From contig CANQRC010000002.1 in assembly GCA_947626155.1 (NCBI GenBank), positions 3,504 to 67,503 on the forward strand: a stretch of DNA of 64,000 bases. The letters run 5' to 3'. This stretch comes from an uncultured Clostridia bacterium. GTDB lineage: Bacteria; Bacillota; Clostridia; Christensenellales; UBA1242. The translations under genes and the position numbers were made by a program. The notes under the pieces are model-generated. The model was given only the letters and a program-made list of their open reading frames with translations. It ran no database searches and was not told the DNA's origin. Shown one piece after another: positions 7,438 through 15,500 of the stretch; the stretch's first letter is position 1; each line of letters begins with the position of its first letter.

Positions 7438-7657
7438 ATTTTGTCCCAAAGCGCCAAATCAATATGTTGTGTGGTTCGGCGGGGCAAAACTTGGCTCAAA
7501 AACGCCATTTTTGAGTTTTACGAATAGAAAATCCCGGCTTCAAAAAACGAATTTTTGTTATAAATTTATAACAAGCTCGCCCTAAAAAGGGAGGCGTAAA
7601 ACGGGCGAAAATTTTTGAAAAATTTTACAAAATTTTGAAGAACAAAAATTTTCAAAA
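7438..7657. other. Intergenic stretch with inverted repeats, no gene seen
   Basis: No supported coding sequence. It contains a hairpin CTCAAAAA-CGCCA-TTTTTGAG (7495-7515) and a perfect 20-nt palindrome TTGTTATAAATTTATAACAA (7555-7574), followed by a GC-richer patch with CCCTAAAAAGGG (7580-7591). The palindrome could be an operator, but it lies about 110 bases upstream of the nrdD promoter and no regulator is encoded nearby. Confidence 0.6.
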
Positions 7658-7658
7658 A

Positions 7659-7711
7659 ATACTATATATTGTGATTTTTTGTTGACACAACCACTATATA
7701 TATTGTAAAAT
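7659..7711 (+). promoter_or_regulatory. nrdD promoter with two NrdR-like boxes
   Basis: TTGACA (7682-7687), 18-nt spacer and TAAAAT (7706-7711) form a strong promoter. Two NrdR-type motifs flank and fill it: ACTATATATTGTGA (7661-7674) just upstream of -35 and CACTATATATATTGTA (7692-7707) in the spacer. Their centres are about 33 bp apart, close to three helical turns, as in known NrdR operators (consensus ACACTATATATAGTGT). NrdR represses ribonucleotide reductase genes when dATP/ATP is high. Confidence 0.85.
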
Positions 7712-7746
7712 GCTTCTTGAATAAACTTGAATTTGGAGGGGTAAAA

Positions 7747-9900
7747 ATGAAAGTTATCAAGAGAAACGGGATGTTTGTTGACTATGATCCATCAAAGATC
7801 AGAAAGGCCATTGATGCGGCAAACAAAGAAGTCAAGCCAAAGGAGAGGGCAACGCGCGACGAAGTCAAGGAAATTCTTTCTTACATAGAGGGTCTTGGCG
7901 AGGAAAGGCTGCGCGTTGAAGAAATTCAAGACATAATTGAAGAGAAACTTATGGAGTTTCAACATTTTGCGCTTGCAAAGAAATATATCATTTACAGATA
8001 TAAGCGCGCACTTGTTAGAAAGTCCAACACAACCGACCTTGCCATCAAAGAACTTATTGACGGCGAGAACGAATATTGGAACACCGAAAATTCAAACAAA
8101 AACGCCCGCGTTGTGACAACCCAACGTGACTATATTGCCGGAATCACCAGCACCGACATCACAAGAAGATTTTTGCTTCCTGAGGACATTGTTCAGGCGC
8201 ACGATGCCGGAATAATTCACTTCCATGATGCCGACTATTTTGCCCAAAACGCCCTTCACAACTGCGACCTTATAAACCTTGAAGATATGCTTCAAAATGG
8301 CACAAACATAAATGGCGTTATGATTGAAAAGCCACACAGATTTTTGACCGCAATGACCATTGCCACCCAACTTATCACGGCGGTTTCTTCAAGCCAATAT
8401 GGCGGCGCAACAATTTCCATGACACACCTTGCGCCATTTGTTCGCGACAGTTACAACAGGTATTTAAAACGTTATCAAAATCACGGCCTCACCGACAAAC
8501 AGGTTGAGCAGTTTGCAAAAGAGGACTTAAAGAAAGAGATTGTCGACGGCGTTCAAACCTTCCAATATCAAATAAATTCCATGACCACCACAAACGGACA
8601 AGCCCCATTTTTGAGCGTTTGCCTCTATCTTGGCGAGACCGAGGAATATAAAGAAGAACTTGCAATGATTATTGAAGAGGTCTTGAAGCAAAGAATTCAG
8701 GGCATGAAGAACGAAAAAGGCGTTTACATCACGCCAGCCTTCCCAAAACTTTTGTATATTTTGGAGGAGGACAACATCCACGAAAACAGCAAATATTATT
8801 ATTTGACAAAACTTGCGGCAGAGTGCAGCGCAAAAAGAATGGTTCCTGACTACATCTCAGAAAAGGTTATGAAACAACTTAAAATTGACAAAAACGGAAA
8901 CGGGCAGTGCTATCCTTGCATGGGTTGCCGCTCTTTCCTAACCCCTTATGTTGATGAAAACGGCAAGCCAAAATATTATGGCAGGTTCAACCAGGGCGTT
9001 GTGACAATCAACCTTGTTGATGTTGCGCTTTCGTCGGAACAAGATATGCAAAAATTCTGGAAAATCTTTGACGAGAGGCTTGAACTTTGCCACCGCGCAC
9101 TTCAAATTAGGCACAAGAGATTGAGCAATGCCACAAGTGATGTTGCTCCAATTCTTTGGCAGCACGGCGCGCTTGCAAGGCTGAAAAAAGGCGAGAGCAT
9201 TCATGACCTTCTTCACAACGGTTACTCCACAATTTCGCTTGGCTATGCCGGGCTTTATGAGTGCGTAAAATACATGACGGGCAAGAGCCACACCGACAAC
9301 GGCGTCGGGAAAGAGTTTGGGCTTGCGGTTATGCAGCGCATGAACGACAAGTGCGCCGAATGGAAAAAAGCGGAAAAGATTGATTACAGTGTGTATGGCA
9401 CGCCTATTGAGGCAACAACTTACAAATTTGCAAAGGCGCTCAAAAAGCGTTTTGGCGAAGTTGAGGGCATAACGGACAGAAACTACATTACAAATTCTTA
9501 TCACGTGCCCGTTTTTGAACAAATTGACGCGTTTAGCAAACTTAAAATTGAAAGCGAATTCCAAAGGCTTAGCCCGGGCGGAGCGGTTTCTTATATTGAA
9601 GCGCCAAACCTCACAAACAATTTGGATGCGGTTATGCAAGTTATAAAGTTCATTTATGACAACATCATGTATGCAGAAATCAACACAAAATCCGATTATT
9701 GTCAGGAGTGTGGCTACAGCGGCGAGATGAAAATTGACGACAACTATGAGTGGTATTGCCCAAATTGCGGAAATAGAAATCACGACAAAATGAATGTTGC
9801 AAGAAGAACTTGCGGCTACATTGGCACAAACTTCTGGAACAAGGGCAGAACGCAAGAAATCAAAGAGAGGGTGTTGCACCTAGATAACCAAGACGCATAG
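7747..9900 (+). CDS. nrdD: Anaerobic ribonucleoside-triphosphate reductase
   Basis: Class III glycyl-radical enzyme reducing NTPs to dNTPs, 717 residues. The N-terminus is an ATP-cone (MKVIKRNGMFVDYDPSKIRKAI, to about residue 90) that senses ATP/dATP. The catalytic barrel follows, with HFHDADYFAQNALHNCDLINL and SSSQYGGATISM. Near the C-terminus CQECGY and CPNCGNR form the four-Cys zinc site, followed by RRTCGYIGTNFWNKGR, in which the Gly after RTC is the radical site. The ATG at 7747 is preceded by GGAGG, so it is preferred over 7717. First gene of nrdD-nrdG-dut. Oxygen sensitivity of this class implies an anaerobic lifestyle. Confidence 0.98.
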   Translation: MKVIKRNGMFVDYDPSKIRKAIDAANKEVKPKERATRDEVKEILSYIEGLGEERLRVEEIQDIIEEKLMEFQHFALAKKYIIYRYKRALVRKSNTTDLAIKELIDGENEYWNTENSNKNARVVTTQRDYIAGITSTDITRRFLLPEDIVQAHDAGIIHFHDADYFAQNALHNCDLINLEDMLQNGTNINGVMIEKPHRFLTAMTIATQLITAVSSSQYGGATISMTHLAPFVRDSYNRYLKRYQNHGLTDKQVEQFAKEDLKKEIVDGVQTFQYQINSMTTTNGQAPFLSVCLYLGETEEYKEELAMIIEEVLKQRIQGMKNEKGVYITPAFPKLLYILEEDNIHENSKYYYLTKLAAECSAKRMVPDYISEKVMKQLKIDKNGNGQCYPCMGCRSFLTPYVDENGKPKYYGRFNQGVVTINLVDVALSSEQDMQKFWKIFDERLELCHRALQIRHKRLSNATSDVAPILWQHGALARLKKGESIHDLLHNGYSTISLGYAGLYECVKYMTGKSHTDNGVGKEFGLAVMQRMNDKCAEWKKAEKIDYSVYGTPIEATTYKFAKALKKRFGEVEGITDRNYITNSYHVPVFEQIDAFSKLKIESEFQRLSPGGAVSYIEAPNLTNNLDAVMQVIKFIYDNIMYAEINTKSDYCQECGYSGEMKIDDNYEWYCPNCGNRNHDKMNVARRTCGYIGTNFWNKGRTQEIKERVLHLDNQDA

Positions 9901-9908
9901 GAGAGGCT

Positions 9909-10409
9909 ATGAGATACAACAAAATTCGAAAAATGGACATCTCAAACGGAACGGGCGTAAGAGTTTCAATCTTCTTTCAAGGGTGTTCGTTCCACTGCAA
10001 AAACTGTTTCAATCCCGAGACCCACGACTTTCAAGGCGGCGAGGAGTTCACGGATGAAACAATCAAAAAAGTGCTTGAACTTTGCAAGCCAGATTATATA
10101 GCTGGGCTTTCAATGTTGGGCGGCGAGCCACTGCATCCAATCAACATTGAGGGGGCAACAAAACTTGCAAAAGAGTTTAAAAAGGCTTACCCAAACAAAA
10201 ATCTTTGGGTTTGGTCGGGCTTTTTGTTTGAGCAGTTGAAAGATAAGGAAATTTTCAAATACATAGACATTTTGGTTGACGGGCAATTTGTTGACGAACA
10301 AAAAAATCTCATGCTCAAATTTCGCGGCTCCGCAAATCAGAGAATAATTGATGTTCAGCAAAGTTTAAAAACGGGCAAAACTGTTGTGTTAGATGAAAAA
10401 GACGTTTAA
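9909..10409 (+). CDS. nrdG: Anaerobic ribonucleotide reductase activating protein
   Basis: Radical-SAM activase that installs the glycyl radical on NrdD. 166 residues. The 4Fe-4S motif C26-SFH-C30-KN-C33 (CxxxCxxC) follows a GTGVRVSIFFQGC lead-in typical of NrdG, and LSMLGGEP supplies the SAM-contacting GGE motif. GGAGAGG lies just upstream of the ATG and the gene starts 8 nt after nrdD ends, so the two are co-transcribed and probably made in balance. It uses S-adenosylmethionine, the product of the nearby metK. Confidence 0.97.
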   Translation: MRYNKIRKMDISNGTGVRVSIFFQGCSFHCKNCFNPETHDFQGGEEFTDETIKKVLELCKPDYIAGLSMLGGEPLHPINIEGATKLAKEFKKAYPNKNLWVWSGFLFEQLKDKEIFKYIDILVDGQFVDEQKNLMLKFRGSANQRIIDVQQSLKTGKTVVLDEKDV

Positions 10410-10440
10410 AAAGAAAAAAAGCAAAAAATAGGCAAAAAAT

Positions 10441-10887
10441 ATGGAAAAAATACAAATAAAAGTTAAAAAACTTAGAAAAAACGCAAAATTTCCAACTTAT
10501 GGAACAGAATTTGCAGCCGGAGCAGATTTGTATGCGGCACTTGATGAGGAAACAAAAATTCTGCCGGGAGAAACAAAATTTATTCCAACTGGGCTTGCAA
10601 TGGAATTGCCAGACGGATATGTTGGACTTGTGTTTGCCCGAAGTGGGCTTTCTTGCAAACAGGGGCTTGCGCCAGCAAACAAGGTTGGGGTTATTGACAG
10701 TGACTATCGCGGAGAACTTGTTGTTGCGCTTCACAATCATTCAAATGAGGAGCGAAAGGTTGTCGCTGGCGACAGAATTGCGCAATATGTTGTTATGCCT
10801 TACACCTATGGCTTGTTTGAGGAAGTAAAAGATTTGTCAGAAACTCAAAGGGGCGAGGGCGGTTTTGGCTCAACGGGAAAAAGATAA
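10441..10887 (+). CDS. dut: Deoxyuridine 5'-triphosphate nucleotidohydrolase (dUTPase)
   Basis: Homotrimeric dUTPase hydrolysing dUTP to dUMP and pyrophosphate, 148 residues. All five family motifs are in order: AGADLYA, ARSGLS, GVIDSDYRGE (catalytic Asp and uracil pocket), GDRIAQ, and C-terminal RGEGGFGSTG (the mobile arm closing over the active site). It lies 31 nt after nrdG in the same direction and probably in the same transcript, linking dNTP production with dUTP removal and dTMP supply. The ribosome binding site is weak (an AGG about 11 nt upstream in an A-rich leader). Confidence 0.97.
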   Translation: MEKIQIKVKKLRKNAKFPTYGTEFAAGADLYAALDEETKILPGETKFIPTGLAMELPDGYVGLVFARSGLSCKQGLAPANKVGVIDSDYRGELVVALHNHSNEERKVVAGDRIAQYVVMPYTYGLFEEVKDLSETQRGEGGFGSTGKR

Positions 10888-10920
10888 AAAAATAAATTTA
10901 AAATTAAAAAATATTGAAAA

Positions 10921-10956
10921 AATGGGCAAAAATTCAATTTTTTTGCCTATTTTTTG
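10921..10956 (+). terminator. Terminator of the nrdD-nrdG-dut operon
   Basis: AATGGGCAAAAA and TTTTTGCCTATT pair (one G-U) around a short loop, followed by further T residues. The remaining stretch to 11075 is AT-rich and has no gene. Confidence 0.82.
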
Positions 10957-11075
10957 TTAATTTTTTATATTTTTTTGAATTTTTTAATATTTTTTGCTTA
11001 ATTTTTTCCTATTTAAAATTTTGCCTGTAACAAAAAATTTGTTTTGCCATAAAATGCTTTTGAGGGCAACAAAAG

Positions 11076-11843
11076 ATGAATGATGCAACACTAACTTTGA
11101 TTTTAGGATTTGCTTTTCCGTGTTTGATGACCACGCTGGGCGCACTGCTTATCTTCTTTTTCAACAAACAATCACAAGCTTTGAACAAAATAACAATGGG
11201 CTTGGCAAGTGGCATCATGCTTTCCGCATCAATTTGGTCTCTTTTGATGCCCGCTTTGGAACAGGCAAAGGCGGAGTGGAACTCGGCGGCAATTGTTCCT
11301 GTGGGGTTGGGTTTTGTGTTTGGTTGTGTGCTGATGTTATTCTTAGATTTTGTTAGTAACAAGATTTTTTCGAAAAACGACGAAAAAAATCGAAAAAAAG
11401 CATATAAATTGTTCACCGCCATCACAATTCACAATATTCCCGAGGGTTTGTCGGTTGGTTTTGCAGTGGGAACTGCCATTGCAACGCACTCCGCTTTTGT
11501 TATGACCATAATGTTTGTTGTGGGGATTGCGCTCCAAAACTTTCCGGAGGGTTTGGCAACCGCTCTGCCAATGTATTCCACCACAAAAAGCAAGCCGAAA
11601 GCGTTCTGTCTTGGGTTTTTGAGCGGTGCGGTTGAGCCGGTTTTTGCCGTTTTGGGCTTTTTTCTGGCAACGTACATCACGTCTCTTCTTCCGTGGCTGT
11701 TGTCTTTTGCGGCGGGTGCAATGATTTATGTTATTGTGGAAGAGTTGATGCCGGAGATAAACACAAAGGAGCAAAAGCACATTGGCACTTGGGCGTTCGT
11801 GATTGGCTTTTTGGTTATGATGATTCTTGACATCTGTTTGTGA
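11076..11843 (+). CDS. ZIP family divalent metal transporter
   Basis: Integral membrane protein of 255 residues with about eight hydrophobic segments. HNIPEG in the fourth segment and QNFPEG in the fifth are the conserved metal-binding motifs of the ZIP (ZupT-like) family, which moves zinc, iron or manganese into the cytoplasm; the late EELMPE motif also fits. The second motif has Gln in place of the usual His (HNFPEG becomes QNFPEG), seen in some bacterial members and possibly altering metal preference. GAGGG precedes the ATG. Monocistronic. The specific metal cannot be assigned. Confidence 0.92.
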   Translation: MNDATLTLILGFAFPCLMTTLGALLIFFFNKQSQALNKITMGLASGIMLSASIWSLLMPALEQAKAEWNSAAIVPVGLGFVFGCVLMLFLDFVSNKIFSKNDEKNRKKAYKLFTAITIHNIPEGLSVGFAVGTAIATHSAFVMTIMFVVGIALQNFPEGLATALPMYSTTKSKPKAFCLGFLSGAVEPVFAVLGFFLATYITSLLPWLLSFAAGAMIYVIVEELMPEINTKEQKHIGTWAFVIGFLVMMILDICL

Positions 11844-11875
11844 CCTACTTTTCTTTTTGAGAAAAGAAAAGTAGG
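11844..11875. repeat. Perfect 14-bp hairpin directly after the ZIP gene
   Basis: CCTACTTTTCTTTT and AAAAGAAAAGTAGG form a perfect stem with a TGAG loop, beginning at the base after the stop codon. Neither side carries a T-tract, so it is not a standard terminator. It may protect the 3' end of the mRNA or be part of the adjacent interspersed repeat. Confidence 0.7.
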
Positions 11876-11970
11876 CAAAAGGAAAATCAAGCAAGGCGGC
11901 GGTTTTGCGCTCCTGCGAAGTGGGGTGCTGGGGTCTTGTGAATGCTCATCTTTGAGGGTGACGGTCGCCC

Positions 11971-12266
11971 GCTGTCATTCTGAGGCGAAGCAATCTCGCT
12001 GACGGGCTTACGGGCATTGGCGCTGGCGAAGCCGAAGAATCTCGGGCGAGGCTTCGAAGAAAAGTGGTTGAGATTCTTCATTACGCTTGCGCTTCATTCA
12101 GAATGACAGCGGGGAATGGATGAGATTCTTCACTGCGTTCAGAATGACAGCAGAGGGGTAGAATGACAGCAATGAGAGAATGATGACAGCCAGCAAAGAG
12201 GTCTCGGGAAAAATAACGCCGCGCTGCTGTCATCCTGAACGGAGCGCAAGCGGAGTGAAGGATCTC
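11971..12266. repeat. Cluster of GTCATTCTGAG-type palindromic repeats (REP-like)
   Basis: About 300 bp of non-coding, more GC-rich DNA made of short units in both orientations. Forward units begin GCTGTCATTCTGAGGCGAAG (11971) and GCTGTCATCCTGAACGGAGC (12226). Inverted units run GAGATTCTTC...CAGAATGACAGC (12070-12110 and 12122-12151), with partial copies at 12025-12050 and 12160-12190. The unit matches a repeat family common in many bacterial genomes (TGTCATTCTGAGCGAAGCGAAGAATCTC). Units can pair with each other to form long stems. No gene is supported here. Confidence 0.85.
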
Positions 12267-12293
12267 AAAACAAAAAATGCAAAAAAATGGGTG

Positions 12294-12331
12294 AAAAATC
12301 ACAAAAAAAGTGAAAATTTTGTGATTTTTTT
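12294..12331 (+). terminator. Terminator-like hairpin after the repeat cluster
   Basis: AAAAATCACAAAA and TTTTGTGATTTTT pair perfectly, followed by T residues. It would insulate the giant gene from upstream transcription. From here to 12458 the DNA is AT-rich with no gene. Confidence 0.7.
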
Positions 12332-12458
12332 GAATTTTTTGTTAATTTTGTCTATTTTCCACTTTTCTTTGGGTTTTTTGTCGAAAACTTGGGGCGAAAA
12401 AATATTTAGAAAAAAATCAAAAAAAATAATAAAAAGTCGAATTTTTATTTGATTTAAG

Positions 12459-12487
12459 TTGACTTTTTTTTGGCGTTATTATATTAT
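12459..12487 (+). promoter_or_regulatory. Promoter of the giant repeat-protein gene
   Basis: TTGACT (12459-12464), 17-nt spacer, TATTAT (12482-12487), with an overlapping TATAAT at 12485-12490. The predicted start near 12494 leaves a leader of about 20 nt containing GGAGGG (12506-12511). Confidence 0.8.
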
Positions 12488-12515
12488 AATAATAGCAATT
12501 TTGACGGAGGGCTGT

Positions 12516-15500
12516 TTGGACAGGTTTAAACGCAGAATTGGGCTTTACATAATTTCATGTTTGATGCTTCTTTCGGCCACATTTGGAATAAGTCTCACGG
12601 CTGTTCCAAATCTTTCTTTTGCTGAAACCTCCGTTTCTGAGGCCGAGGCCGAAAGTGAAAAAGAGGCTCAAACAAACACCGCCTGGATTGATAGCGGCGT
12701 TACGGTTTATCAGGATGAATACCTAAATTCCGACATTACTGGCACAAAGCTTGCCTTTAGGAATGTCATCTTTGGGCCAAGCGCAAAATTTTCTGGTGTG
12801 ACTTCTTTGGAGTTAAAAGATTGTGTGTTTTTAACCACTGCCACCTCGGTTATTTCCAAGGCGTCGGGCTGCACTTCCACTGCGTCATATGTTTATGGGC
12901 CAAGCGTGACAAACCTTGTTTCAGGCTCCAATGTGTCAAGTGTGGCGGCCAGCACAATTCAAGATTATGTTAAGCAGGTTGGATTTTTTACATCCAAGAC
13001 AAGGACAAGTTTTGGCAATTTGTCATGGTCGGCGGCGTGGGACTTTGATAAAACTTGGGGTTATGAACTTCAAGCGGTCTCTTCGCCAACGGGCTCGGTT
13101 TCTGAGAGAACTGCCACAAACCTTTTCCCAAAGCCAAGAAGTCAACTTTCGTCCACCTCTGGCAACAAACTGAATTTTTACATGAATGTTGGCGGAAAAT
13201 TTGACGCAAATGTTTCGGCTTATTATTCGGGAACGCTGTCAAGTTCAAGCGCGCTTACATTAAACACAAGTTTCAACCCATTTTCAAGAAAAGGTTACAC
13301 ATTGACTGGTTGGGCAAAAGAGCCAACGGGCACGCCAAGCACGACAATTAAGATAACCACAAATGAGGCGCACGACTTCTACGCATTTTGGAAGCCAAAT
13401 ACCTATAAAATTGTTTTGAACGACAATGGCGGCTCGGGCGGCGCGGTTACGCCTATGTTTTATCAGTTTGAGCAGTCCAAGGCACAGTCTGGCTATACTT
13501 CATACTATTACACCGACTACGCTTGCGCAACTCCTGTTGCAAACAACACTATTAAAACCAAGCCAACGCGCCCTGGCTACACCTTTGCTGGCTACTGGAG
13601 CACTACAACTGGCGGGACGTGCTATATAAAATCAGACGGTGGCTTCCAAAACAGCATCTACACAAAACTTCCATCTGCGGTGAATAGTGGGGCGAATGAC
13701 AACGGCTGCACAAGCGCAAGCGACGCCACAAACGGCGTTGTAAATTTGTATGCTCACTGGACGCCAAACACTTACAAAATCCTTCTGGACGACAACAGAA
13801 CTGCTGGCTCGGGCGACAAGACCGGCGCGCCAGCCACAATGTATTATCAATATGGTCAATCTAAGACGCAGACGGGATACACTTCATATTATTACACTGA
13901 CTACGCTTGCAACACCCCTGTTGCAAACAACAAGATTACAACCTTGCCAACTTGGGCTGGGCATACTTTCCAAGGTTATTACAGCGCAAAGACGAGTGGG
14001 ACATGCTTTATAAAATCAGACGGCGGCTACCAAAACAGCATTTACGCAAAACGTCCATCAGAAGTAAACAGCGGCGCGAATGATAACAATTGCACGGGCG
14101 CAAGTGACACAACAAACGGCATTGTTAGACTTTACGCTCAATGGAAAACAAACACCTACACCGTCACCTACAAGGCGAACACTGGCACGGGCGCTGACCA
14201 AACGCAAACAATAACCTATGGCACAAATTGGACGGTAAAAGGAAACACAACTTTCACCAAGACGGGTTACACTTTGGACCACTGGAACACCTCGGCGGAC
14301 GACAAAGGCACAACCTACGCTTGCAACTCAACCAAAAGCACTTGGTCAGCTTTGACGCTTTATGCAATTTGGAAAGCAAACAATTATACCGTAAAATATG
14401 ATTGGCAGATTGACACCGTTAAGCAGTCGCATCAGATGTATTTTGACAGCACCAACCCAAGTTATGACAGCGGATTTAAATTAAATTGGAATAATAGTTT
14501 TATATTGATAACTACAGTAAATGTTCCATCATTTGCATCAAGCACCAACAGACATTTGGTGTATGGTGACTATGACGGCAAGGGGCATGATTTTAACATT
14601 GAAATTTATGGCTCAAACAACGCTACAAATTTTGGAAAAGTGAGTGTTTGGCTTGATGGCGAAGCGAAGGTCTCTGATGTGGCGTTTGGTACTGCCGACC
14701 AAGGAAAAGACATAACTTTCACTTTCACATGGAACGCGCCTGCAAAATCATGGAGTTTGAAAGTTGTTGGCGGAAACAGCAGAAACTATACATTAACCGG
14801 AACTGCCACGCGTTCGGGCGAGGCAACGGGCACCCTTAAAGTGGGAATTGCGGACAACAGAGGAGGAAATCCTGCGTTTGCTCCTATTAAGTCAACCGCG
14901 CCACAAATCATCTACACAGACTCCACAACTCCATTTGAAAAGGCACATACATATAATACAAACTACACATTCCCAACCCTCACTTCTCCTGGCTACACCT
15001 GCAAGTGGTATAACGCCGCAAGTGGCGGAACTGAAGTGACCACTTCAACAAAAATGACTTCCGTTTCAACAGTAACGGTTTATGCGCGCTGGACTGTTCA
15101 ACAGGCAACTTTGACAATCAATCCGGGCGGCGGAAAATATAAAGGCTCGGCAAGCAACACCACAGTTAAACAAAACTACGGCACAAGTTTGGCGCTTGAC
15201 CTGCCTACGCGTGACGGCTACACCTTTAAGGGCTGGAAACTTACCGCTGGCGGCGGAGTTGGAAGCATTGAACAAGAGGTTTCTTCCACCGGGGCGATTG
15301 CCAAAACTCTTATGTATGACAATGGCATTCCTTATTGGAAGTTCACATATTCTGCTGCAAAAACGGCGGCTGACAGCTGGATTGCAATCACATGGCCAAC
15401 TTATAAGTTTACTGCTGGGCATAAATATAGGCTTATCTTTGAAGCAAGAATGAATAGCATTTCCGGATTGTCTTTGGCTATGCGACATTCGAGGGTTAAC

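Noticed and set aside
11844..11875. Hairpin after the ZIP gene as a rho-independent terminator
   Set aside because: The stem is perfect but no T-tract follows on either strand, so it is listed as a repeat or structural element only.
12180..12452. 90-codon frame through the repeat cluster and AT-rich leader
   Set aside because: It crosses REP-like units and a terminator hairpin; low-complexity translation and no ribosome binding site.
12459..12515. N-terminal extension of the giant protein from TTG at 12459
   Set aside because: The codon lies in the -35 box and upstream of the predicted transcript start; no ribosome binding site precedes it.
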